DNA of 64,000 nucleotides from JANXYW01 sp031400455. GTDB taxonomy: Bacteria > Chloroflexota > Dehalococcoidia > DSTF01 > JACRBR01. Under the pieces are notes generated by a model. The model was not told where the DNA came from and searched no databases. It saw nothing but the letters and a program-made list of their open reading frames with translations. Below are positions 44,601-51,848 of this stretch, one piece after another. A program made the position numbers and the translations under genes. The stretch is taken from contig JANNPX010000031.1 in assembly GCA_031400455.1 (NCBI GenBank), positions 1 through 64,000 of the forward strand, given 5' to 3'. How positions within the stretch are numbered: position 1 is the first letter of the stretch; each line of letters opens with the position of its first letter.

Positions 44601-44977
44601 ATGAGGCCGCTGGTGTGCTGCGCAAGCGCTTCGTACGCCAGGCGCGGCTGCTTGCGTTCGCCGCTGAGGTGCGCGGTGGAGAGCAGGCGGCAGAGGTTGG
44701 TGTACCCCGCGGTGGTTGCGGCCAGCAGCGTCAGGTGGTGGCCATCCTCGAGCGTCACTTCCGAGCCGGTGATGGCACGGATGCCGAGCGCCTTCGCGGC
44801 CTGAGCGAACTCCATCGATCCGTAGAGCCCATCGTGGTCGGTGAGGGCCAGCGTCTCGTAGCCAAGGTCGCGCGCACGAAACAGCAGTTCCTCGCTGCTG
44901 GATGCGCCATCTAGCAGCGACCAGCAGGAGTGGAGGTGGAGTTCTGCGCGATAGCGGTTGGCAACGACCTCAGACAT
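41384..44977 (-). CDS. dnaE2: Error-prone DNA polymerase DnaE2 (reads through into the next gene)
   Basis: A 1,197-residue frame. The first about 1,080 residues are a C-family polymerase: PHP domain ('AELHLHSCWSLLDGASS'), the catalytic 'SVPDIDLDFPRDIREKL' and 'FIKIDFLALGM' Asp triad, and a C-terminal OB-fold ('RVHLPGMVVCRQQPGTAKGFVFLLLEDE'). Relatives end soon after a 'SHNF'/'SHDF' motif, here 'MQAPESHNFG'. The frame instead continues through 19 linker codons into a separate small protein that has its own ribosome-binding site. DnaE2 performs damage-induced mutagenic synthesis with ImuB. The toxin-antitoxin pair on the other strand begins 32 bp from its start. Confidence 0.92.
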   Translation of the reverse strand: MSEVVANRYRAELHLHSCWSLLDGASSSEELLFRARDLGYETLALTDHDGLYGSMEFAQAAKALGIRAITGSEVTLEDGHHLTLLAATTAGYTNLCRLLSTAHLSGERKQPRLAYEALAQHTSGLIALSGCKHGEVPALVAASDIPAAEAAIARYVGWFGRENFYIELQHNLVYGDTDRCRRLVELARAHGVRYVATNDVHYHDRDRHRLQDVMVAIRNRSTLEASHRERRENSEYYLKSSAEMEALFAEWPDALDESARIAERCTFDLTTDIDYRFPNYEAPDGSTADAYLETICRSAARERYGLIGGAIPINVEQRLQEELRLVRKHGLSGFFLIYRDLLELSRDVAVEVRGKDSARSRSGLPPGRGRGSSVGSILCYLIGLSHVDPIKYNLFLGRFLNEEIASVPDIDLDFPRDIREKLILRVYEHFGQEHAALVASFPTYKLRSAIRDVGKALGIAESELDRLAKRAGWGHGSDIENEMSMYVEYAGKIDAPIWRDLIDLSKQISGFPRHLSQHVGGMVISTKPIVELVPVERAAMEGRFICQWDKDSIDDARFIKIDFLALGMLSLVEECTELIADQHDIVQDLSRINFQDSDVYDMICDGDTVGVFQIESRAQMQMLPRTRPRSLEDLTVQVAIVRPGPIVGGAVNPYVRHRQALLADPDFKPPFDHPSLEPVLAETLGVILYQEQVLQAATAVAGFTDGQAEALRRAMSRKRSHEGMAGFFDLFLQGARSRGVTDEIAKVVFEKIIAFAEFGFPKSHSAAFAILAYQSAWLRRYYPVEFTCALLNSQPMGFYPPHVLTHDAKRHGVTVLPPDINHSDAACSVASNALRVGFGYVKSIGGDVARTIEGERIRNGAFVSLADFVRRMGAITSCHLHEEAIENLIQVGAFDAFGLNRRELLWQLGLLYRPPNVQLALALPVEQDQAQLSDLSTWERMTADYRLLSLSPGHHPMSLIRPYLGESLPSLRHLQQMSDGVRVHLPGMVVCRQQPGTAKGFVFLLLEDEFGMVNIIVPPWLHEKQRALVRGEAFVIIEGQLQRKEGTVNVLAEHFRVLPVPHAMQAPESHNFGYRSLRARVVTARSIRNTVCNTPKPKGCPMTLYFVEHKHTLETCPTQQPEMMQMLGKHVSQPNAATYGIKILADVVHPGEHKMNMVLEADSQEPVEKFMQPFGMVGSVEIKQVATCEQVVATAKC

Positions 44978-44986
44978 AATTATACT
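44958..44986 (+). promoter_or_regulatory. Promoter of the AbrB/PIN toxin-antitoxin pair
   Basis: TTGGCA (44958-44963), a 17-bp spacer and TATACT (44981-44986) give a near-consensus promoter that overlaps the start of dnaE2. Transcription would start near 44993, 17 bases before the antitoxin ATG. Confidence 0.7.
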
Positions 44987-45009
44987 AATTTGAGAAAGGT
45001 ATAACAGCG

Positions 45010-45360
45010 ATGGACAAATTCATCTCAACCAAGGCAAAGGTGTCATCGAAGGGCTGGGTGGTGATTCCGAAAGAGCTCCGCGATGTTCTGGGCATCAAGC
45101 CGGGCGATGAAGTGCGCTTCACGTACTGGCCACCTTCGATAGCATCGGGGTACGACCAAGGTCGGCTGCACGTGCGGAAGGTGCCTGCAGATTCAGTGGC
45201 GGCCAGCGCGGGCATGTTCAAGCGGCGCCCGGGAGAGCCGCTCTGGACGCAGCAGATGGTGGAAGAGCACCGGATGGAAGTGGAGAAGGAAGAGCGCGAG
45301 ATGCTCGAGACGCGCAAGGCGCGAGAAGCGCGAGCGCGGCAGCGTAAGCGGTCCGCATGA
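45010..45360 (+). CDS. AbrB/MazE-type DNA-binding antitoxin
   Basis: A 116-residue protein. Residues about 5-45 form a SpoVT/AbrB swapped-hairpin domain ('AKVSSKGWVVIPKELRDVLGIKPGDEVRF'-type, shown here in part). The C-terminal 50 residues are highly charged and helical ('EEHRMEVEKEEREMLETRKA'), suited to wrapping the toxin. It is presumed to neutralise the PIN toxin and repress its own promoter. Its stop overlaps the toxin start by four bases (ATGA). Confidence 0.88.
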   Translation: MDKFISTKAKVSSKGWVVIPKELRDVLGIKPGDEVRFTYWPPSIASGYDQGRLHVRKVPADSVAASAGMFKRRPGEPLWTQQMVEEHRMEVEKEEREMLETRKAREARARQRKRSA

Positions 45361-45779
45361 CGCGATACGTGCATGACAGTTTTTCGTTGCTCGCGCACTT
45401 TCGAGAGGAACCGGGTGCCCCGCGCGTCCATGAGTTGATTGCAGACCGCCAGCATCAGCACTGGATCACGGTGATCAATCTCGGCGAGGTGCTGTACAAG
45501 ACGACGCGAGAGGATGGAGGCGACGGCGCTGAGCGGATGCTCGGAGCGGCGCTTGATCTGCCGCTTGAGCTGGTGGAAGCAGACTTCGAACTGGCGATGC
45601 ACGCAGCGAGGATCAAGGCGAAATACCGCATGTCGTATGCGGATTGTTTCGCCGCCGCGCTGGCGCAGCGTCTGGATGCCGCTGTTGTGACGGGCGATCC
45701 CGAGTTTGAAGATATCGAGCGGGCAGGTGAGTTGAAGGTCGAATGGCTGCCGCCGAAGCTGAAGACCAGGCGCCGCTAG
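45357..45779 (+). CDS. PIN-domain ribonuclease toxin (VapC-like)
   Basis: A 140-residue PIN domain. The acidic residues of the active site are visible: Asp in 'RYVHDSFSLLAH' (residue 7), Glu in 'INLGEVLYKT', Asp in 'SYADCFAAALAQ' and Asp in 'AVVTGDPEFE'. Such toxins cleave tRNA or rRNA in the cytoplasm. Its stop codon shares the palindrome CTAG (45776-45779) with the convergent stop of the DUF6504 gene. Confidence 0.9.
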   Translation: MTRYVHDSFSLLAHFREEPGAPRVHELIADRQHQHWITVINLGEVLYKTTREDGGDGAERMLGAALDLPLELVEADFELAMHAARIKAKYRMSYADCFAAALAQRLDAAVVTGDPEFEDIERAGELKVEWLPPKLKTRRR

Positions 45780-45991
45780 TATCGCTGAAGCCACCACTCG
45801 CCTCCGATCAGATCGTGGTAGACGGTGACGACGCGCCCGCCTTCGAGCTGGAGCTGGTAGTACATGCGCGACAGCGGCGCATCGCGCCACCATTCGTCGT
45901 CGATGCGCCAGCGATCCTGTATCGAGATGACGCCGCGCATCGCGCCCTCGAAGACAATGCCGCTCGGACGCGCGCGCTCATCCAACTCCAC
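45776..45991 (-). CDS. DUF6504-like small protein downstream of imuB
   Basis: A 71-residue protein. 'WRIDDEWWRDAPLSRMYYQL' and 'VYHDLIGGEWWLQRY' match the small Trp-rich DUF6504 proteins that commonly sit beside imuB and dnaE2. Its molecular role is unknown. A GTG at 45991 is chosen because it starts at the conserved 'VELDE' region 21 bp after the imuB stop; the frame could extend to 46063 by overlapping imuB. Its stop overlaps the toxin stop in a CTAG palindrome. Confidence 0.72.
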   Translation of the reverse strand: MELDERARPSGIVFEGAMRGVISIQDRWRIDDEWWRDAPLSRMYYQLQLEGGRVVTVYHDLIGGEWWLQRY

Positions 45992-46011
45992 GCGTAACAG
46001 ACGCGGGCCCG

Positions 46012-47226
46012 CTAGAGGTCGTAGTCGATGAGGGCGTATCTGCGTTCCGGGATTCTTGACCACGGTTCCACCTCCACGATGCGCGTCACCTGCGACTCGC
46101 CGCCGAACTGTGCGTTCAACTGACGCAACGCCGCTAGCAACTGCGCGCGGTGCCGTGCCTGTTCGGCGAAGAGCAGGCTATGTTGCTTTCCCGTCTCCGA
46201 TGTCAGACCGATAAACTCAAGCGACACCTCTTCGACCGGTCCGGCGAGCTGCAGCGGCTCGATCAGTTTCGTCAGGACGAAGATGATGCCCGCGTCATCG
46301 CCGATCGGCTCGCGAAACGTCAGCGTGCGTTCCCAGCTACCGCCATCGAGCAGCAGGAAACTCAGCCGCAATTGGCGAACTTGCCGGTAACGCATTGCCG
46401 GCTGGCGCAGCAGGCGTCCAACGAGCTGGCGCGCGGCGATGAGCAGTGCGGCGCTGTTGACGGTTGGAGCGGGCATGGTTAGCGATCCGGCGATCGGTTC
46501 GGAGCGTGTGCGTGGGCGGAAGGGCTCGATCGAGATGCCACGCACGAGATCGTAGAGCCGGCGGCCTTCGCTTCCGAACTGCGCCTGCATGGCGCCGAGT
46601 GAGAGGCGCGTGACATCACCGATGGTGCGGAGGTTGTAGAGCGCGAGCTTGCGATGGACGTTGTACGAGATGGGCAGGAACGACGTGCTGCGCGGTGCCG
46701 CGAATTCCTGCTCTTTGCCGGCGGGGACGACAGTGACTTCGCCCGGTGGGCTTACGGAAGTGGCAAGGCGGGCGATAAACGTGCCTTCGCCGATACCAGC
46801 ACTCGACATAACACCGCCCGTGCTCACGCGCACGACTCGGATGAGTCGCGCTGCGATCTGCTCTTCCGTGTGGACGTCCGCATTCGGATTGATCGCGGCG
46901 AACGCGACGCCGAGGTCGCTCGGTTCGACGAGAGGCTCTGCTTCCTCGAGCGCGGCCAACATGGCGTCGAACGAGCGGCCGTAGAACACCGGGTCGGGCG
47001 GGAGCAGCGTGAGGTCGGGCACGAGCGTGCGCGCATCGCGCAGCGGCATGCCGGCACGCACACCGAGCGCGGCGGCTTCGGCAGAGGCATCGACGATCTG
47101 ATTCGCGCCGGGTGATGGTTCGCCGATAGCGACTGGTCGGCCGAGCAGCGCTGGCGTGCGCGCACATTCGAGCGCGATGCGGAAGTTGGGGATGGTGACG
47201 CAGGCCAGGCGCACGGCCGGCTCCAT
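46012..47226 (-). CDS. imuB: ImuB, inactive Y-family polymerase homologue of the SOS mutasome
   Basis: A 404-residue Y-family-like protein. Where active Y polymerases have Asp near the N-terminus ('DMDAFF'), this reads 'ACVTIPNFRIALE', and the 'S-x-D-E' site reads 'LGVAFAAINPN', so the catalytic carboxylates are missing, as in ImuB. It acts as the hub that links DnaE2 to the beta clamp during mutagenic repair (family knowledge). A promoter with an SOS-like box lies 80-107 bp upstream. No imuA/sulA-like gene is present here. Confidence 0.87.
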   Translation of the reverse strand: MEPAVRLACVTIPNFRIALECARTPALLGRPVAIGEPSPGANQIVDASAEAAALGVRAGMPLRDARTLVPDLTLLPPDPVFYGRSFDAMLAALEEAEPLVEPSDLGVAFAAINPNADVHTEEQIAARLIRVVRVSTGGVMSSAGIGEGTFIARLATSVSPPGEVTVVPAGKEQEFAAPRSTSFLPISYNVHRKLALYNLRTIGDVTRLSLGAMQAQFGSEGRRLYDLVRGISIEPFRPRTRSEPIAGSLTMPAPTVNSAALLIAARQLVGRLLRQPAMRYRQVRQLRLSFLLLDGGSWERTLTFREPIGDDAGIIFVLTKLIEPLQLAGPVEEVSLEFIGLTSETGKQHSLLFAEQARHRAQLLAALRQLNAQFGGESQVTRIVEVEPWSRIPERRYALIDYDL

Positions 47227-47305
47227 TCAGGAGATGCACCCTCGATCCGGAGAGGTGAACCGGTGCGCGGTGGGGCGGGCGCCGGGCAAAGAGAGGGCTG
47301 GCGCC

Positions 47306-47333
47306 AGTATAGAACAAACGTACTATAAATCAA
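47306..47333 (-). promoter_or_regulatory. imuB promoter containing an SOS (LexA) box
   Basis: Minus strand: TTGATT (47333-47328), a 16-bp spacer and TATACT (47311-47306). The spacer contains GTACGTTTGTTC; on the plus strand this is GAACAAACGTAC (47312-47323), which matches the Gram-positive LexA consensus GAACRNRYGTTC with one mismatch. LexA bound here would cover the core promoter. Confidence 0.65.
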
Positions 47334-47363
47334 GCAAGGAGAGCGGGCAGGTACCATAGGTTC

Positions 47364-48941
47364 ATGTTGTATGCAGAACACGTAGCGCGGGCGTTCGGCA
47401 GCCTGGATGTGCTGAAGGACGTCACCTTTATTGTCAGCGAAGGCGAACGTGCCGGGCTGGTCGGGCCGAACGGCGCCGGAAAATCGACGCTGTTGAAGCT
47501 GATCGCCGAGGAAGACGCCCCGGACGAGGGTGCATGCGGCCACCGCGGCGGCACTCTCGGCTACTTGAAGCAGGAAGCCGGGCACGATGCCGACAGCCGC
47601 CTCATCGACGAAATGTGGACCGCCTTTCCGGAGGCACGTGCCATCGACCTGGAACTGCACGAGATCGCCGGCAAGATCGAGCGCGGCGAGGGCGATCTCG
47701 ATGCGCTGATCCAGGAGCAGGGGCGGCTGTTCGATGCATACGAAGCGATGGACGGCTATCGCATCGATACGCGGATCGGGCGAGTGCTGGATGGCCTGAG
47801 GTTCGCGCCCACCGACCGGGAGAAGCTCTGCGGGGCGTTCAGCGGCGGCTGGCAGATGCGGATCGCGCTGGCGAAGATCCTCGTGCGTCGTCCGGATCAC
47901 ATGCTGCTGGACGAGCCAACGAACCACCTGGATGTCGCGGCGAAAGAGTGGCTGGCTGACGATCTCTCGAAGTACAAGGGCGTCGTGTTGATCGTCACGC
48001 ACGACGCGGAGTTCCTGGACCGGGTAGCGAACCGGATCATCGAGTTGCGCGACGGCGTTGTGGAGACGTACACGGGCAACTACACCGCCTACCAGCAGCA
48101 GAAGGCCGCAAAACTCCAGCAGCTCGACCGCGCGGCGGCACGGCAGGACCGCGAGATCGATCGGCAAGAGCGGTTCATCGAGCGCTTCCGCGCCAAGGCG
48201 ACGAAGGCGACCGCGGTGAAGAGCCGCGAGAAGGCAGTCGCGCGGATCGAACGCATCGAGCGGCCGCAGAAGGAAGCGGAGGTGCACTTCCAGCTCACGG
48301 CGCATGGCCGCACGGAACGCGACGTCTTGATGTTGCGCGAGATCGGGCATGCGTATGGCGATCACGTCGTGCTGGTCGATGTGGACTTACACGTCGAGCG
48401 TGGCCAGAAGGTCGTGCTGATCGGACCGAATGGCAGCGGCAAGAGCACGCTGCTGCGCATCGCCGCCGGCATCATCGAACCGAGTGAGGGCAGCGTGGAG
48501 TGGGCGGAGCGCGCGCGGCGCCAGTATTACGACCAGCACCAGGACGAGGTGCTGGACCGGGATCACACCGTCCTGGAGGAAGTTCGTTCGGTCGCACAAA
48601 GCGAGCCGGATGTGCGGTTACGGACGGTGTTGGGACAATTCCTGTTCAAGGGCGATGACGTCTTCAAGAAAATCAGCGTGCTTTCCGGCGGCGAACGGAG
48701 CCGCGTGGCGCTTGCGAAGTTCCTCATCCAGCAGACGAACGTGCTGCTACTGGACGAGCCGACGAACCACCTCGACCGCACGACGCGCCGCAAACTGATC
48801 GAGGCGCTCGAGAAGTACGAAGGCACGATCATCTGCGCCAGCCACGATCCTGGCATCCTCGACCGCGTGGCGACGCGCGTGTACGAGGTGAAGGACGGCG
48901 GATGCCGCGAAGTGATCGAGAAGCGCCGCGAGATCGACTAA
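47364..48941 (+). CDS. ABC-F family ATPase
   Basis: A 525-residue protein with two nucleotide-binding domains in tandem and no membrane domain. Domain 1 has 'GLVGPNGAGKSTLLKLI', 'FSGGWQMRIALAKIL' and 'HMLLDEPTNHLD'; domain 2 has 'VLIGPNGSGKSTLLRIA', 'LSGGERSRVALAKFL' and 'VLLLDEPTNHLD'. They are joined by a charged linker ('ERFIERFRAKATKATAVKSR') that reaches into the ribosome in this family. ABC-F proteins act in translation; antibiotic protection is possible but cannot be inferred. It diverges from imuB across a 137-bp region. Confidence 0.93.
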   Translation: MLYAEHVARAFGSLDVLKDVTFIVSEGERAGLVGPNGAGKSTLLKLIAEEDAPDEGACGHRGGTLGYLKQEAGHDADSRLIDEMWTAFPEARAIDLELHEIAGKIERGEGDLDALIQEQGRLFDAYEAMDGYRIDTRIGRVLDGLRFAPTDREKLCGAFSGGWQMRIALAKILVRRPDHMLLDEPTNHLDVAAKEWLADDLSKYKGVVLIVTHDAEFLDRVANRIIELRDGVVETYTGNYTAYQQQKAAKLQQLDRAAARQDREIDRQERFIERFRAKATKATAVKSREKAVARIERIERPQKEAEVHFQLTAHGRTERDVLMLREIGHAYGDHVVLVDVDLHVERGQKVVLIGPNGSGKSTLLRIAAGIIEPSEGSVEWAERARRQYYDQHQDEVLDRDHTVLEEVRSVAQSEPDVRLRTVLGQFLFKGDDVFKKISVLSGGERSRVALAKFLIQQTNVLLLDEPTNHLDRTTRRKLIEALEKYEGTIICASHDPGILDRVATRVYEVKDGGCREVIEKRREID

Positions 48942-48982
48942 TCTGGTCGATCGCCGGTTTGCATCGCGGTTACGCCACCTCG

Positions 48983-49438
48983 TCACCACGTGCCGACGAG
49001 TTGTGTCGCAAGTAACGTGACCATCGCCGTGAAGCAGATCAGATGATCACGCAGAATGCCGCGCCCAATTCGGTGTTGCGCGTCCGCCCCATCGACCCGC
49101 GTACCGAGGCGCTGAGCGGCGGGTAATGTCCGTGCGCCGGCCAGACTGATACCAATCGCGGCTGCCGCGATCGAGACGGCGCTCACGAAGATGTGCGCAT
49201 CGCCGCGAACGACCTGCGTGATGAGCCCCGCGACCAGTGCGAGCATCACGAGTGCGACCAGCCGTCCCATCGGCGAGGCGGTCGTCGTCACCCTCCGATA
49301 GTACGCCGAGATCGAATCGAGCGGTTCAGCCGCCGCCGACGACGAGTCGCGGTGACGCAGAAGCTGGACGTCGAACATGAGATCGAGCCACAGGACAGCG
49401 ATCAGGAACCCGGCTGCCGCTGTGATGACCGGATTCAC
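48983..49438 (-). CDS. Hypothetical four-helix membrane protein
   Basis: A 151-residue protein with hydrophobic segments at 'MNPVITAAAGFLIAVLWLDL', 'LVALVMLALVAGLITQVV', 'IFVSAVSIAAAAIGISLAG' and 'HLICFTAMVTLLATQLVGTW'. No family is recognised. Its ATG overlaps the stop of the upstream SDR gene by four bases, so they are translated together. It converges with the ABC-F gene, 41 bp apart, with no clear terminator. Confidence 0.75.
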   Translation of the reverse strand: MNPVITAAAGFLIAVLWLDLMFDVQLLRHRDSSSAAAEPLDSISAYYRRVTTTASPMGRLVALVMLALVAGLITQVVRGDAHIFVSAVSIAAAAIGISLAGARTLPAAQRLGTRVDGADAQHRIGRGILRDHLICFTAMVTLLATQLVGTW

Positions 49439-50328
49439 GCCGTGCTTGCCGCGGCTGGCGCCTCCGCAGCGATCATCGCTTCGCTCACGTCCCAGAGCCG
49501 TCGCGCGGCTTCGAGATCGTAGGAAACGGCGTTTGAACGCTTCTCGCGACTGGCGGCGTAGTACTTGCCGGTGACGCCCTCGACCTCCGGCGACGATGCG
49601 AGGTAGACCGACGTGCGTGCGCCCTTCTCCGGCGTGAGGAGAAACGGCTTTCCGATGGTCTGAAAGACCGCGAAGAGGTTCCCGAGCAACCCCGCATTGT
49701 TCTTGCCGAAGCCGGTCATCACAACACCGGGATGCAAACAGTTCGCCGTGACGCGGGTGCCTTCGAGACGGCGCGCGAGCTCGTACGTGAAGAGCACATT
49801 GCAGAGCTTGGACTGCCCGTACGCACCGAAGCCCCCGTACGAGCGCTCTCCCTGAAGATCGTCGAAGTTGATCTTGGCGCGGTCGTGCGCGGCAGAGCTG
49901 ACGCTTACGATGCGGGCGGGTGCGCTGGCCTTGATCGTGTCGAGCAAGAGCTTTGTCGTGAGGAAGTAGCCGAGATGGTTGACGCCAAACGTTGTCTCAA
50001 ATCCGTCCTTGGTGGCGCTGCGCGACGCGTTGTACGCGCCGGCATTGTTGACGAGCACGTGTAGTTGCGCATGCTTCGCCTGGAAGGCGGGGGCGAACTG
50101 GCGAATGGACTCGAACGACGCGAAGTCCACCGCCATCAACTCGACATCATCGTTGTCGCTGCGCTGCTTGATGTCGGCAAGCGCCACCTCGCCCTTCGCC
50201 CGATCGCGCGCGGTAATCACGACGGTTGCACCGAGTTGGGCGAGTCCGAGCGCCGTCTCTTTGCCGATGCCCTGGTTGGCGCCAGTGACAAGACACGTCT
50301 TTCCGGTCATGGTTCCGCTGGCGCTCAT
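49435..50328 (-). CDS. Short-chain dehydrogenase/reductase (retinol-dehydrogenase-like)
   Basis: A 297-residue classical SDR. The cofactor motif is 'CLVTGANQGIGKETA' (TGxxxGIG), followed by 'VLVNNAGAY' (NNAG), the catalytic Ser in 'IVSVSSAAHD' and the Tyr-x-x-x-Lys in 'GAYGQSKLCNVLFTYELARRL'. The sequence is closest to the WW-oxidoreductase/retinol-dehydrogenase-like group. The substrate is unknown. The first ATG (50328) has GGAGGAG eight bases upstream. Confidence 0.92.
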   Translation of the reverse strand: MSASGTMTGKTCLVTGANQGIGKETALGLAQLGATVVITARDRAKGEVALADIKQRSDNDDVELMAVDFASFESIRQFAPAFQAKHAQLHVLVNNAGAYNASRSATKDGFETTFGVNHLGYFLTTKLLLDTIKASAPARIVSVSSAAHDRAKINFDDLQGERSYGGFGAYGQSKLCNVLFTYELARRLEGTRVTANCLHPGVVMTGFGKNNAGLLGNLFAVFQTIGKPFLLTPEKGARTSVYLASSPEVEGVTGKYYAASREKRSNAVSYDLEAARRLWDVSEAMIAAEAPAAASTA

Positions 50329-50444
50329 GCTCTCCTCCTATGCTGGCAGGGCGACCGGCGGCGCGGGCGTTCCAGTCCGCGTCCTGCGTGGCGACTGCAG
50401 CGCCATACTGGACCATCGCGGGTCGCAGGGTCAATGTCTGCCGG

Positions 50445-51848
50445 CTACGCCCTTCGCCGCCCCAGGCCGATCGCCACGCCGAGGAAGCCGAGCGCCGCCG
50501 CGACGATGACGATCAGTCCGACGCCGGCGGAGCGGCCGCCGAAGCGGGCGCCGTCTCCGGTATCCGGCAGGACCTGTCCGCTGCGGGGCCGCGCTTCCTG
50601 TCCCAGTACCGTGTTCACGACGGTGGGCGGCGGCGTGGCTGCGGACGCCAGCACCGTACTCGTCGGCGGAATGCTCGGCGTCGCCGAGATCGTTGCGGTT
50701 GGCACCGATGTGTGCGTCCGGGCAGGTCCAGCCGTCGCCTTGTTCGCCGGAGTTGCCGTCTTGGATGGATCCGGCGCGGGCGTTTCGGTCTCTGGCTCGA
50801 ATGTCTCCGATGGCTCAGCCGTCTTCGGAAGCGTCGTTTCCGTGATCGGTATCGACGTCTCGGACTCCTCGGGCGTCGTCGTCGCCGTGTTCGTGGGCGT
50901 CGGCGTCTCGGACGGGACGGCAGTGGTCGGCACTGGTTCCGTGGCCGTCGATTCCGGTGTAGCTGTCGTGGTGTCTGGCGTGCCGGTCACGGCGATCTCT
51001 GTCTGGTTTGGCACCGACGTCTTCGTTGTACCGAAGGTCGGCGTCGTGTCGGGTTCGGCCGTCTCGCTCGGCTCCGGCGTCTCCGTTTCGGCGAGATCGC
51101 CGCGAGTGATCGTGATCGTCGCGCTCGCCGTATCGCCGCCTGGGCACGCTAGGTCGGCAAATGCAGCGGTGAACACGACGCGCGCTTCGATCGGCGCGTC
51201 CCGCCATGCTTCAATCATCTGGATGGAGAGGAAGATCTGCGCCGTATCACCAGGCGCTAGATCGTCGAGCTCGTAGAGCGTGCCATCTGGCTGACCATCG
51301 ACGAGCCAGAACTGGCCGTCTGGGAGGTCGAAGTCGACGCGCTTGATGTACCCCCAACCCTCCGTCGGCGCAAAACCGATCATGACGCCGGACGCGATTG
51401 CATCTCCGTTGTTGGTTACGGACAGCACCGCATCGAACGGGCTTTCGCCCGAGAGCGCGACATTGCCATCGAACACGAGGTCAACGAACGATGCGGCTGC
51501 GCACGCCGTGGGCGTCGTAGTCGGAGTTGTAGGTGTGGTCGACACCTCGGCGGTAGTTGACGGCTCTACTGTGGTCGAAGGCGTCGGCGTCGTCGAAGCT
51601 GTGGCCTCAGGCGTGGTCGTGCCCTCGAGCAGTCCGCTGAGCGACACGCTGCCTTGTAGAACGAGGTTTGTGGACCATAGCGCGTTCACCGGCGCGATGA
51701 GGATACTCGCGGCCAGCAGTGTGACAGCGACTACTCCGACGAGCTGTGCTGGCGCGCGCATCGAGCGGCTACCGGCGCGGACGCGTCGAACGAGCGTCTG
51801 AATCCTCCGCGGGCCCGTCTGATCGTCGCGCGTGCCGTCATTCTTCAT
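50445..51848 (-). CDS. Thr/Pro-rich surface protein with SipW-type N-terminus and LPDTG-like wall anchor
   Basis: A 467-residue exported protein. A membrane segment ('LVGVVAVTLLAASILIAPVN', about 37-56) is followed by 'ALWSTNLVLQGSVSLSGLL', which resembles the 'GLWSKNLVI' region of the two neighbouring fibre proteins. A globular domain (about 110-255) is followed by a long Thr/Glu/Pro repeat-rich stalk, then 'QVLPDTGDG', a hydrophobic helix ('VGLIVIVAAALGFLGVAIGL') and an Arg-rich tail, the layout of a sortase-anchored protein. No sortase gene is in the window. Its ATG overlaps the SipW stop by four bases, so it is the last gene of the operon and may anchor the fibre to the wall. Confidence 0.82.
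   Translation of the reverse strand: MKNDGTRDDQTGPRRIQTLVRRVRAGSRSMRAPAQLVGVVAVTLLAASILIAPVNALWSTNLVLQGSVSLSGLLEGTTTPEATASTTPTPSTTVEPSTTAEVSTTPTTPTTTPTACAAASFVDLVFDGNVALSGESPFDAVLSVTNNGDAIASGVMIGFAPTEGWGYIKRVDFDLPDGQFWLVDGQPDGTLYELDDLAPGDTAQIFLSIQMIEAWRDAPIEARVVFTAAFADLACPGGDTASATITITRGDLAETETPEPSETAEPDTTPTFGTTKTSVPNQTEIAVTGTPDTTTATPESTATEPVPTTAVPSETPTPTNTATTTPEESETSIPITETTLPKTAEPSETFEPETETPAPDPSKTATPANKATAGPARTHTSVPTATISATPSIPPTSTVLASAATPPPTVVNTVLGQEARPRSGQVLPDTGDGARFGGRSAGVGLIVIVAAALGFLGVAIGLGRRRA

Noticed and set aside
50860..51160. Tandem DNA repeats in the Thr-rich protein
   Set aside because: The Thr/Glu/Pro pattern is loose at the DNA level; there is no exact repeat unit.
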